64,000 nt of DNA from Omphalotus guepiniiformis (Eukaryota; Basidiomycota; Agaricomycetes; Agaricales; Omphalotaceae). Position 1 is the first letter of the stretch; every line of letters begins with the position of its first letter. Where the stretch lies: contig JAQOOI010000017.1 in the NCBI GenBank assembly GCA_028554645.1, positions 992,001 to 1,056,000 on the forward strand, in the 5' to 3' direction. The notes under the pieces were generated by a model. The model had not been told where the DNA came from, searched no databases, and was given only the letters and a program-made list of their open reading frames with translations. A program made the translations under genes and the position numbers. Below are positions 49,685 to 60,136 of this stretch, in pieces.

Positions 49685-50682
49685 ATGCACCCAACGCGTC
49701 TCCTCCGTTCTTCAACCGTAAATGCTGCAGAGATAGCACACTTTTCAAGGCTTTCGGCGCAATGGTGGGATGAACGTGGAGAGTTCTCTTTCCTTCACAA
49801 AATGAACCCTGTACGGATGCAGTTCATCCGAGAAAAAGTCCTCGAAACTGTGTATGACGAACTGCCCGTGGAAACCGTAAATAAGAAAAAAGCAAGCATT
49901 CTACAAGATCTCGATGTGCTAGACGTTGGCTGTGGAGGAGGTTTGCTTTCGGAGGTATGGTCGGTTCTCGTGCTGTTACATTGGCTTACACTTTTCAGTC
50001 TTAGAGTCTCGCAAGACTGGGTGCGCGCACCGTTGGTATCGACGCGTCAGAGTCGAATATTGCTATTGCAAGCCACCATGCGTCGCTGGATTCCAGGCTC
50101 ACTGATAATCTCACCTACAAACACACTCCTGCTGAAGCTCTACTGTCGCAGTCCAAACGCTACGATGTTGTCTGTTCCATGGAAGTATTAGAACACGTCG
50201 ATAATCCAGCCATGTTTCTTTCGACTTGCGCCGAGCTACTCAAGGTGCGAATCTGGTGATGGGCTGCTACCATCGTGCTGACCATTGTTTAGCCCTCCGG
50301 TCATCTATTTCTCTCAACGATTTCCCGAACGCCGCTCTCCTACTTCTTAACCATTTTCATGGCCGAGAAAGTCTTGGGCAAAGTTGCCAGTGGCACTCAC
50401 ACGTACTCAAAGTTCATCAATCCCTCTGAACTCCTTGCTTTCTTCCAGTCGTACCGGTCCCCTGTAACGTCAGCTGAAGGCAGTTTGTCTCGGCCCTGGA
50501 TTACACGACTCTACGGAAGTGGTGAACCTACGCGCACAGAAGCTGAAATTCGCGGTCTTATATATAATCCTCTTTCCTCGAGCTGGATACTTGCATCCAG
50601 AAGTGCTTGGGGCGCGGCAGAGTGCAACTATGTTTTCTGGGTTCGGAAGCCAGCATTGGAGTCTATCTTGAAAAGTGAATAA
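49685..50682 (+). CDS. COQ3: Ubiquinone biosynthesis O-methyltransferase, mitochondrial
   Basis: The N-terminus MHPTRLLRSSTVNAAEIAHF combines a short basic presequence with the family start. RLSAQWWDERGEFSFLHKMN is the COQ3/UbiG signature. The SAM-binding motif I is DVLDVGCGGGLLSE, followed after an intron by SLARLGARTVGIDASESNI. VVCSMEVLEHVDNP is motif II, and PSGHLFLSTISRT follows the second intron. GTHTYSKFINPSEL and the NYVFWVRK end are also typical. The enzyme carries out both O-methylation steps of coenzyme Q synthesis on the matrix side of the inner membrane. The length, about 295 residues, fits the family. It runs in tandem with the dynactin-like gene 127 nt downstream. Confidence 0.92.
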
Positions 50683-50809
50683 GTAGTTAGTTACTGGACA
50701 GTAATTTAGTAACTAAGAGCGCTTGTCGCCTGAAAGTACATAAGCGCCCATAAAGTACAGCAGGAAACGATCAGCCTCATCTCGTACAACCCTGAATTCA
50801 AGGAGAGCC

Positions 50810-51850
50810 ATGGCAAGCATTGGAAGTGTTTTCCTCGGTGACACAAAACGAATTCGTGTCTTATCTTCTTCAACTCCTCCCTCTTCACCACCACCAACGT
50901 CTGCCGTCTCCATGTCTGGCGTTCTTTCTGGTTTGCCCAATTCACAGTCACCAGATTCTTCTCCGACTTCAGAAGAAGCGCCACCAAGTCAACCCTCTAG
51001 TCAGCCCTTCCCGCAGTCGGGTACAGGAGTGGAAAAGCTCATGATAACACGCGAGCCACCTCCAACCATTGACCCAATAACATCGCTGGAGTTGCGTCTA
51101 CGGCTACTCGAGACGCTCGTGGTGGGCGTAGATCCAGATCAAAAGTCAAAGCACGAGCTGAAAGGCGACACCGTCGCAAGATCGGCTTCACACCTCCAGC
51201 GACAACTGGACATTCATGTGGAAGGAAACGACACCTTGAAACGTTTCATTGATCACTGTGCGTAAACCATCGTACTTTGGGCTCCAGATCTCTAACTAAC
51301 TTATTTGCAGACGATCAATATGAACAATATCTAACACCAGCATTTGCTTTGGGTCTCCTTGAAGAACCGACATATGATAGCATGTCCATGTCTGACCTCG
51401 CGATATATTTGCATGACATGGAATCGGAGGTTCGGACTGCTGATAGCGACATGCAAGAGATAGAAGTTCTCATGAAAAAGGGTGTTACAGATGCAGGAAA
51501 ACTTGCTAGTGAGCATCTTCTTCGATTTTTTGGTCAGGAAATTTGATACACAGAATCGCGCCAGGTTATGTGGAACTAGAGCCCCGCCTTGACGCTCTCC
51601 TCAAAGCAGAGGAAGAGAATCAGAATCGCGCCGATGCGTTGGAGAGACGGATAGCGCGTATGATGGAGACACATGCTACTTATGTATGGCATTTCTTTTT
51701 AATCTCTTTCAAACTAAATATTATTCCATTTAGATCGATACCCTGTCTGAGCTCTTTGTCGCGTGGGATGACACGATTACAGATGCAGAGAAGCACATTG
51801 CGAGATTTGGAAGGGACTTGGAGGAACGCCGGCGGCTTGGGCTGGAATAG
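50810..51850 (+). CDS. Probable dynactin subunit p22/p24 (DCTN3-like)
   Basis: Four exons encode about 290 residues. A Ser/Pro-rich N-terminal extension of about 90 residues precedes ELRLRLLETLVVGVD, comparable with the family's opening LxxRVxxLExxVxG. ASHLQRQLDIHVEGNDTLKR and YDQYEQYLTPAF follow. A central helix contains MQEIEVLMKKGVTDAGKLAS. After an intron, VELEPRLDALLKAEEENQNR and RIARMMETHATY lead across a last intron to IDTLSELFVAWDDTITDAEK, like the FVQWDExL end of DCTN3. The protein should form part of the dynactin shoulder complex that couples dynein to cargo. The match rests on short motifs and helical layout, so the call is moderate; another coiled-coil protein is possible. Confidence 0.6.
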
Positions 51851-52275
51851 AAGACAACTTGCTTTTAGTATTTGAAGGAGCTTGGAGTACTCAACAAGTA
51901 TTCCTCTTGTCAGGTAAGATGTCTTCTATGCGTCAGGACTGCACTTGGTTAATGTATGCTGTGTTAATGCAGCCTTTATGGCGTCAGTCAAGTTGGCTTC
52001 AGACTAGACATTCACCGGAGCTAGTATGGCATACCATGCATACCATTCTCAATACGAGAAACGACGCAAAGATGACTCTGAAATTAGGCGGGCGGCTTAA
52101 CTGCCCTCTCAGATGGGGTACCCTATGCGAGTACGAGAGGACTCATTCCCTAGTATTTCGTGGGTCGTGAACTATAATTCCTTGTTGCGTATATACGAAA
52201 GTTGCAGACGTCCAAAAATTGAAGGAACAAGATATGCATGGGTATCAAGATATGTACGGGAAATAAAGCTATTGT
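51851..52275. other. Convergent 3' region
   Basis: These 425 nt lie between the stops of the dynactin-like and Mvp1 genes. A 103-codon frame crosses it without any recognisable domain. I see no gene. Confidence 0.5.
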
Positions 52276-54910
52276 TTATTCGAACGGCATGCCTTCGATC
52301 GCTTCGTTGAGAGATGCCCAATTATTCAGCACTGTCTCAGAAAACTCTTGCTCTTCCCGGCTAAACGCTTGCACGAGAACAGTCAGTAAGGCGTTCTCCC
52401 TGTTGTGAAAGACGACACGAAGTTCATGCCATAGACTGAATGAACTCAAAAGTTAGCAGTAACTCAGAAGATACGCCACTATGCTCACCAAGCACGGATG
52501 AACACCCTACGGCTGAGCTGAGCAGCAATCGTCGCTTGATCTTTCTCAATTGCCGCGACAAGCTTGTCAGCCTCGTCTTGCCAAGTCTCTTTCTGTGCAG
52601 CCTTGACGCCTTCCAACTTTAGGGAAGTTGCCTCCACCCGCTTCTTTAAACGTTCTACCTGATCGATAGAGAGACGATCGTGGCGAATGAATAGGTCGCG
52701 TACAGCAATGAATAGATCTCGTTGGCTCTATAAAGAGTGCGATCAAAATTTGCTACTACGGTTGACCTTTGAAAATTCATCATACCTTCAACCCTTCAAG
52801 CGTTTTATCGAGTAGTGTTCGAGTCTAGAACCAGGGCCAGGTAAACACACGACCTCTACAGATCCACACTCATAAAACTCACTCGATTCTCTAAGAGCTC
52901 AGAATGCCGCTGGCAGTGTGTCACAACCTGGCCAAGACCTGTTCTGACACCATTCGACAGTTCACATTCGTCGCCTCTCCAGCATGGATCGTTGACTTCG
53001 ATGGCAGCCCGAAGCGTATTCGTCAATCGCGCCAGATCACTCTGAGCATCAGGCACCCCAAGGCCAAAAAATGATCCAGTCAAGGAACGATTCAAGTCCA
53101 ATAAATTAGTAGTCGAAGACGACAACGTCCCGGCGGACGATGACGGTATGGATTCGGAGTCAGAATGCAAAGAAGAGAAAAGAGGTACCAGATGAGCCGG
53201 AATCAAGGTACGTCGGAATGGGGAAGGAGTGATTCGTACCGCTGCGGCTTCACGTCTCTTTATAATTCTTTCCGCTAGGATACAGATACGTTGCCATTGC
53301 TCAATCAAAGGGTTTACCCTCCGGCGCACCGTTCTGGAATCTTCACTTAAGTCCCCACTCGCATGATCGATGAAGAGATACGCACGCAATCTTGTCCTCC
53401 AAATCACTAGGTATAATCATTTCCTCGACGCGATCGATACGTTTGTTTGTAGATTCTTCGTCAAGGGACACCGAGGTACGTTTCCGCCACTCCTCGAAAG
53501 AGGGCTCAATTAGGAACACAGAGAGTACGCCGTCCTCTTTAAGAATCGGGTGGTTGCTGAAATAGTCCTCAGTCATGGCTTTGAGAAGGTTTTGGTGACC
53601 ACGTACACAACATAGTTGAGACACCGCGCCAACCCTCTCCTGATAACTCAGTTAGCACCACAAGAAATTGCACACTTCAATTACAGAACCACCTTCTTTG
53701 CTCAATGAAATATTCATCAGCTGTACAAGAAATTAGACGGTAAGTCGCACACGAGAGCCAATGACAGGCAGTTTGACTCAGGGCCAATGCGTTTGGGTGG
53801 AAGAGCTGGAAAGAGACGGAAGGGATATCTTCGAGTAAGACAGTCCCATAGAAAAACAAACTCTGAATATCTTCTTGTGACTGAAGCACCCCTCTGAAGG
53901 TAAATTTAGATCAAGGATTGAAACCATTACACGAATGACGCTCACATCAGTCGAGACTTGATAAACGGTATAGCGATTCAAAATAAAGCCTTGTTGTCCT
54001 TGAATGGTGACGGCGATCCGCTCCTGTCCTTTCCACCAATCCTTCGGAAGACCGGAGCCAGACAAAGTAGAAGGGGCACCAGCACCGGCGAGACGACTTG
54101 GGGCCTCAAATCCGCTCATATTGGAAGGTGCTGTCACAAACCGTGGGTTGGTATTCCATGGGTCATCCGCAGAATACTGTGGAGGAGTAGGTCGAAGGAC
54201 GCTCGTGCTGCTTTGCTTATAGTTTGAAGGCGAAAATGTGGATGCGGAAGATTGCAGATTGTCCAAATCCAGGCTGGGTTCCGGTAGCTCGTTCTGGGAA
54301 GACAGTGCAGCAACTTGCTCGATGCTAACATCTAAGGAGAAGAAGGCGACTTGAGTTTTTCGTGATGCTGATGACAAAATGATACATACCTTTCCCGGAT
54401 TGCGCAAGGGAAACTAAAGCTAACGCGACAAAGAACTCGAGCTTGGATACTCGAGGACGAGAACTGACAAGGTTAACTATCTGATGTAATATCTATATTC
54501 AGAGATGGATCTTAGAGTATTCATGCAGACTAACCCTATCAATCGTAGAAGCTGAAAGCGAGGACGTAGCCAGAACCCTTGACAGTGCATTTACTGAAGT
54601 CTCTCCACTGTTTTCCGGATCGACCAGCGCAAAAGCCTTATTATATATAGATGGGACCGCTGCGTCAGCTACTCAAATAATGGGAAGTCAGAGCTATATG
54701 AGATCTCTATTAACTTGTTTGCACACCTATAACGGAACTGAAGACCGATGATGCTGAAGGAGCAGGTGTTGCGGACGGACTTGGAGTAGCACTCCATGGG
54801 TCAAGACCGTCATAAGCTGAACCAGCCAAAGGATTATCGTCTACAAGACTCCCTCCGAAATTATTGGTTGTGCTAACACCGTATCTCTGCGGTCGAGGAG
54901 AATTGAACAT
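52276..54910 (-). CDS. MVP1: Sorting nexin Mvp1 (PX-BAR)
   Basis: The start MFNSPRPQRYG is followed by an acidic, Ser-rich region and an EH-like helical segment (NKAFALVDPENSGETSVN, SRPRVSKLEFFVALALVSLA). The PX domain, assembled across introns, has GFILNRYTVYQVST, then GASVTRRYSEFVFLWDCL, TRRYPFRLFPALPPKRIGPE, and EYFIEQRRRGLARCLNYV joined to NHPILKED. The RRY and PPK blocks are the PI3P pocket. FLIEPSFEEWRKRTSVSLDEES follows, typical of Mvp1/SNX8. The C-terminal BAR region has RILCILAERI-type helices, LDLNRSLTGSFFGLGVPDA, LGQVVTHCQRHSELLENR and VERLKKRVEATSLKLEGVK, ending NNWASLNEAIEGMPFE. Mvp1 drives retromer-independent membrane recycling from endosomes. More than ten introns are needed. 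The promoter is shared with the cis-prenyltransferase gene. Confidence 0.85.
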
Positions 54911-55010
54911 GAATAGTAAATGAAAGGGGAGAACGTTAACTGGTGGCTGTGACAGCTTCAAAGCTTCAACGTTTCAACGTTTCAATAACTTCAAGGACAA
55001 TAATTTCTCG
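54911..55010. promoter_or_regulatory. Very short divergent promoter (MVP1 / cis-prenyltransferase)
   Basis: Only 100 nt separate the two start codons. The space contains the direct repeat AACGTTTCA (CTTCAACGTTTCAACGTTTCAATAACTTCAAGG, 54964-54996). With such spacing both transcripts must share core elements or begin within the opposite 5' region. Confidence 0.5.
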
Positions 55011-56170
55011 ATGGCCAGTTTGATACTGAAACCTCTGTCTCTCTTTGTTCATTCTATCATATTCGCTCTTTCCTGGCTTTCTTTCAACTTGACGCGACTG
55101 GGCCAACGTTTATTACTACGTGTTCTCGCCGCTGGACCGGTACCCAAGCATGTCGCGTTCGTCATGGACGGGAATCGAAGATACGCAAGGAAGAACGGGA
55201 AACCAGTCCATGAAGGTCATGGAGATGGGTATTTTGCATTAAGAAGAGTAAATCCACCTGCTTTTGTATATATGTAGGGGATCTAATATCTTGCAGGTGC
55301 TCGAAATTTGCTTCCGGCTTAATATTCATTGTGTTTCTGTGTACGCATTCGCAATAGATAATTTCAAGCGCCCTCGAGAGGAAGTTGATGCGCTTATGCA
55401 TCTAACAGAAAGCAAGTTGCTAGAGCTCTGTGCACATGGGTTAGTAGCTCTACTTCGTCACGACAATTACTTACATTTTGCGTGGCAGTAATATGTTGGA
55501 TGAATACGGTGTACGACTAAATGTTATTGGGAGGGTTGAGCTTTTTCCAAAATCGGTTCAAGCTGCAGTACGGAAAGCTGAGGACATGACTAGAGAGAAT
55601 AGCCGGTAAACTCTGCTTTGACTTTGCCCATGTTCCCTTCCGACTGTGTTCGTTCTAAACCCACAACAGCTCAATTTTAAATCTCTGTATGCCTTATTCA
55701 TCACGCGACGAGATGACGACCGCTATCGAGAAAAGCGTCCGTGAAGCATTGAGCGCAAAAGCTGTAGATGATGATTGGTTTCCGTACGTGTCAGGGTATT
55801 CACTGATTGTAAATAACTAACTGTGCTGCAGCTCTGATCCGATAGAAAGCATAAATGAGGAGAAAATCAACTCCAACCTCATGTCCATTGAACGGATGAG
55901 TCCGCCATTGAACATTCTCATTCGCACTAGTGGCGTGACGAGGTTTAGTGATTTCATGCTTTGGCAAGTGAGTTGTTCTTTTAGATTTGACGATTCCAAT
56001 GTACTGATAGACCTAAGTGCTGTGAAAATGCACAACTGCACTTCAGTGAAACCTACTGGCCTGAATTCGGGCTATTTGATTTTGTTCCTATCATTCTGCA
56101 ATGGCAGAGATCGGTGTGGTCCCGTCGCAATGAAGTCTGCACGCAAATAAACACCAGAATGGAAACTTAA
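55011..56170 (+). CDS. RER2: cis-Prenyltransferase (dehydrodolichyl diphosphate synthase, Rer2/Srt1 type)
   Basis: The N-terminal hydrophobic segment (residues about 5-35, [17 protein letters not shown]) should associate with the ER membrane. Region I is [20 protein letters not shown] with EGHGDGY, holding the catalytic Asp. [18 protein letters not shown] is region III. Residues [15 protein letters not shown] follow. Regions IV and V are [19 protein letters not shown] and, after an intron, [15 protein letters not shown]. The enzyme condenses isopentenyl diphosphate with farnesyl diphosphate to make dolichol precursors for protein glycosylation. The C-terminus runs on to [19 protein letters not shown], without the RxG-ended NgBR-type tail. 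It converges with PMT4, which consumes dolichyl-phosphate-mannose; a functional link is only suggestive. Confidence 0.9.
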
Positions 56171-56246
56171 GCAGCTTTTATGTTAATAGGTCGATTCAAT
56201 CGGTATAATCGGTATTCTACTATCATATGTACAGTTACGCTCCATA

Positions 56247-59125
56247 TCAAAAGTCTACGGGGGTACCTCCGATGTCTTTTTGGCTGCGAAATGCAAGGTC
56301 CAGGAAGAGAGTAGCCTCTTGCTATTGACCTGGTCTCCGGTCAATCTGTAAGTGCAGACACTCAGCATCAAATCAGAAAACTTCATGGAAATCAGCTTAC
56401 CCCGGGGTACCGTAGGTTAACGGTGCTATGTAGACGAACATGCTGAAAAGGAGGATAGAGAAAATCACCAAGATAACCGGGCCCTTGATTCCAATGTCTA
56501 CATATTGCTTCTTCTTTGCCTTAGTAGTTGGTCCCCATACTGAGACTGGGTAATTGATCGACTCCGAAAGAATGAATTGAAGAACGGCACCGGCAATAAG
56601 GGCGGAAGCCAAGTGTGACGGAAGGTAATGGTGAACGAAGAGTTGTCGAATCATCAAGAAAAACGGGATGTAGTGGACACCCCAAACCACAAAGAAGAAT
56701 CCCGCAGAGTTCCACAGACGGTTGCGTACGGCTATAATGAGCGAACGATACGGTCAGTGAAACTCGTCAAGCACTTGAAAGACCAAACACCAACGTTCAG
56801 GAATGGGATCGTGATTTCTTCGCCGGGCTAAGAGGTCCGCGCCAAGTATACCGACATAAATAGACAGTGCCACCACACAAGTCCACCAGCCGACCAGGTT
56901 ACCGATCAGATAGATCTGTTTCTGGGTATCGTTTTCAGTCCAGAAGCTGATACCGCTGAGAAGGAATGGCCAATTGATGGGCCCACTTGCGTATGGGTGA
57001 GACGCAGTAAGGCCAGCATTGTGTTGCATCATGAGCAGCTGCAGTTCACCGAACTTTCTAAAAAAGTTCATTGACTTTGGCACCTTCGCAGTCTGAGGAC
57101 CAGTGCGATTTAGTAGATCTTCCTCAGCTACAATGGACCGATGAACAAGGGTTACTGAAAAATGAAGTAGACTACTTACATTCAGCAGCGACAATGTCTT
57201 CCACAAACCAGGTAGCCGTCTTTTCGGAAGGATTCTTGTTCCCGTTGATTTCTTGCTGCCTGAATGCCCATTCAGGTAACTGCTTATTGTGAGTCCACAT
57301 TGAGACTCTCGTCTGCGCATGAATCAGCCTGAAGTATCCGGATTTGCTCTTCCAGGCTTCACCGTCGTGTGCGTCGACGAGGGTCAATTGGAAGAGAGTT
57401 TCATTATGTCTCGATTTGTCGTCTTTCGGCCAAGTAGTGAACTCTTGATTAGTAGGCATCAACGGTGAAGCAACATCATGTGTGAGGAGCACTGAGTTAG
57501 TGCTGACATGAAGCAGTTGAATCATATCATTGTGACGGACGATCCGCCCACGACCGGTTTCCGGAAGAGCTTTGGTTGGGATGATTTGCCAGTTGTTGTT
57601 CGTGTCGTTGTGACCGTACCCAGTAACCTGTTGGCCTATGGAACCACTTAGCTAGGTCGAAGTATGCTAGCAAAAGGTCTTACCTTGACTACTAATGCGT
57701 CCATCGTCGTACTTCAAGGGGTATCGCTCGACATGAGAGTGCAAGAATACTTTTGAGTCTTTGTGTTTTATTGTGACGGTGTCATAATATCTGATTTCTG
57801 CACAGAGAGGGATTCAATAGCTGAAGAATCGATAATTCATTAGAACCGACCTTGACTGTTCATTAACATTTCGTTGCCAGCTAGGGTTTCCTGAAAGGCG
57901 GGACTCATAAAAGAGTCACCAGTGCCAGACGTAGGAAGAAGTGCGAAATGGACATAGAAGAAAGATAGGTAAATAACGAAAGGTATGACTATAAGTCCAA
58001 TAGCTCGGGCAGCAAAATGCTTCCAGAAGTAATCCTGTGGACAGTTACTCAAAAAGGAGCAATCTAAAAATAAGCCTGAGTACATACCATGGACCCCCTT
58101 CTATAATCCAAGATACCCCAAAGGTCAATAAGTGTCGCAACGCCGATGCATACCACAGTGAGGACGCCGTTGACCTTGGAACCCCAGGTACAGGCCATGA
58201 AAGCGCCGGTCGCCAAGAGCCAACCAAACCATTCGGTCGTGAATTCCCTTTGCAGAAAATTCTTAGGTAAACTCGCAGATAATAATTTATGATTCCTCAC
58301 CTGTATCGCAGCTTTTGAAACCGTACATAGGCGTAGATTGTAAGGGACATGAAGAATATCAGGGTGGCGTCCAAGAGAATGAGACGTGATTGAGCAATGT
58401 GAGCGTTATCTAGAGGTCATGCCGTGTAAGTTCGGCGATGAAAGCACAAATCCCAAGGGACATATCAAAAAGCACAATAGCAGCGGAGAATGCAGCAATG
58501 ATTGTCGAGTAACCACTTTGCTTCATGATGGCATAGACAACTGGGACTGTGAGACTCCCAAGGATAGCTGGTAACGCGCGCATGCCCACATAAGGAACAT
58601 GGTGGGTGGTATAGCTGTCGCCAATGTTATCGAATTGAAAGTGCCCGTCAAAACCAGAGAACCAGCCAGCTAATCCAAAGAGAAGTTTCGCAAAAGGGGG
58701 ATGGACGTCGAAATAATACTCTCCGAGTATGTAATACGAAGCGAACTTCCCAAAATGAACCTCGTCGAAGCTGTATACAGGATTCAATCGTTGCAATACT
58801 CGATATGTCAAGACGTTACGCACACAACTTGGTCAGGCTGGTTGATCTTGTAGAACCGCAATGCGAACGCGAGAGCAGTGAGCACGGCGACTAAGACAGT
58901 GCTAGCTTTCTCGGTTTCAAGCAGCTTCTCAATCGGATGGCGATTATTCTAAGAATAAACTGGTAAAACAAAACACGTAGCACGAACAAAGAAAGAACTT
59001 ACTGGGTTTTGGTAGTACACGTCGTCAGCATGGTCCTCCTCTTGAAGACGGTCATAGTCGTAGTTTTGCTTTCCAGAAACGGGGACTCTCTGTCTGAGCT
59101 TGCTAGAGCTAGCAATGCCAGACAT
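56247..59125 (-). CDS. PMT4: Dolichyl-phosphate-mannose protein O-mannosyltransferase, Pmt4 type
   Basis: The N-terminal tail MSGIASSSKLRQRVPVSGKQ is cytosolic. The first luminal loop has the catalytic motif VFDEVHFGKFASYYI followed by YFDVHPPFAKLLFGLAGW and DNIGDSYTTHHVPYVGMRA, features of the Pmt4 subfamily. Membrane helices include LTVPVVYAIMKQSGY, GAFMACTWGSKVNGVL and FAARAIGLIVIPFVIYLSFF. The MIR domains hold TIKHKDSKVFLHSHVERYPL, RGRIVRHNDMIQLLHVST and GYFRLIHAQTRVSMWTH. The C-terminal helices include YIPFFLMIRQLFVHHYLPSH and LVIFSILLFSMFVYIAPLTY. A last intron leads to LTGDQVNSKRLLF. It transfers mannose to Ser/Thr of membrane and secreted proteins in the ER. The reading frame upstream of Met 59125 lacks an ATG, so that Met is taken as the start. 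Confidence 0.9.
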
Positions 59126-59388
59126 GGCGGAGGAGGAGATGGAAGATGTGTTGTTGTAAGTTCGTGAATCAACCTGCTTTCCTTTACTTAGATCTGCCAC
59201 GCCCCCTGCTTACATAATACTTTCAGCGCTTGCACGTAAAATTATATAAAGCCTCATCCCGGCCTCATCCTCATGGACATCGACGTCGAGCAGCTCTTGT
59301 TTTTCGCCCGAACAAGACCATCTTATCTTAGTGGAAGTTCCAGTCAAAAGCCTGTATAACCTAGCCTGGACCTCGAACAGGTGATATC

Positions 59389-59517
59389 ATGTCTCAAACC
59401 GTGCAAACTCATCCTGCACCTCCTTGGATATTACTGTGGGAGGAAGTGCAGCTGTGGCTAATTACCGTAGCCGCCACCATACTCTCTACCAAGGTCCGTT
59501 CTCAAGATCATCCTTAG
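59389..59517 (+). CDS. Candidate 42-residue membrane miniprotein or first exon
   Basis: An ATG at 59389 opens a frame of 42 codons: a short polar start (MSQTVQTHPAPP), a hydrophobic stretch WILLWEEVQLWLITVAATIL and a polar end. It lies in the otherwise empty space divergent from PMT4. It could be a real small membrane protein, an upstream reading frame, or the first exon of a gene whose remainder I cannot find (AAG before GTCCGT could be a donor). Nothing matches a family I know. Confidence 0.2.
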   Translation: MSQTVQTHPAPPWILLWEEVQLWLITVAATILSTKVRSQDHP

Positions 59518-60136
59518 TTCTCCTCATGTCGTGTGTAACGATGATAATTTCGTGTTAAAATCAGATTCCTCCGAGTCTGCCGTAGCTACTTTTATAGTTC
59601 TATGCGGCCGTTCGATCCTACTCACAGGCAAAATTGAATACATGCACTCAGGCAGTCGACCAAAGCTGAAGCATAAAAATTTATTAACCGCAACGATTAA
59701 CTGAATGAACGTGGATAAGTGTGATATGAAGCTTGAGATGGTATACACCGAGACGAAATAAAAGAGAGAAAAGAGTATCGTGCCTGTTGAACTAAGAATA
59801 GACGCACGTATACGCGCAACAGAGAAAAGATAATGAAATAAGTAAGTTCACAAAAGCTGAATAAGGAACGAGACTGGTAGAGAGATACAGAGCAAACCAG
59901 GAAAGAGGAGGAAGAGACACAGGTAAATGAGAGACACTTTAGCAGGAGCTGAAAAGGAGCGTGGAATATGGAAGATACATATTTACAACGCGATGCTAAA
60001 AGGTGAAATGAGCGGAGAATGAGGCGCAGCCGACGCAACCAGGCAGAAATAAGGAACACAGAGGCAAAGAGAGCAGACTAGTTCGAGCAGGTAAGGATAG
60101 ATGAGCAAGCAAGAGATAAGAGAGAGAAGATCCACT
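59518..60136. other. 3' region of the RING-PH-vWA gene; strongly purine-rich on the plus strand
   Basis: From about 59740 to 60130 the plus strand is dominated by A and G (GAGAGAAAAGAG, AAGAGAGAAGA); on the transcribed minus strand this is a UC-rich 3' UTR of about 400 nt directly after the stop codon at 60137. The open frames there are Ser/Leu/Cys-rich artefacts of the composition. A UC-rich 3' UTR could bind PTB/Pumilio-like regulators, but I see no defined motif. Confidence 0.5.

Noticed and set aside
59697..60059. 120-codon Ser/Leu/Cys-rich minus-strand frame
   Set aside because: It is translation of a UC-rich untranslated tract immediately after the stop of the scaffold gene.
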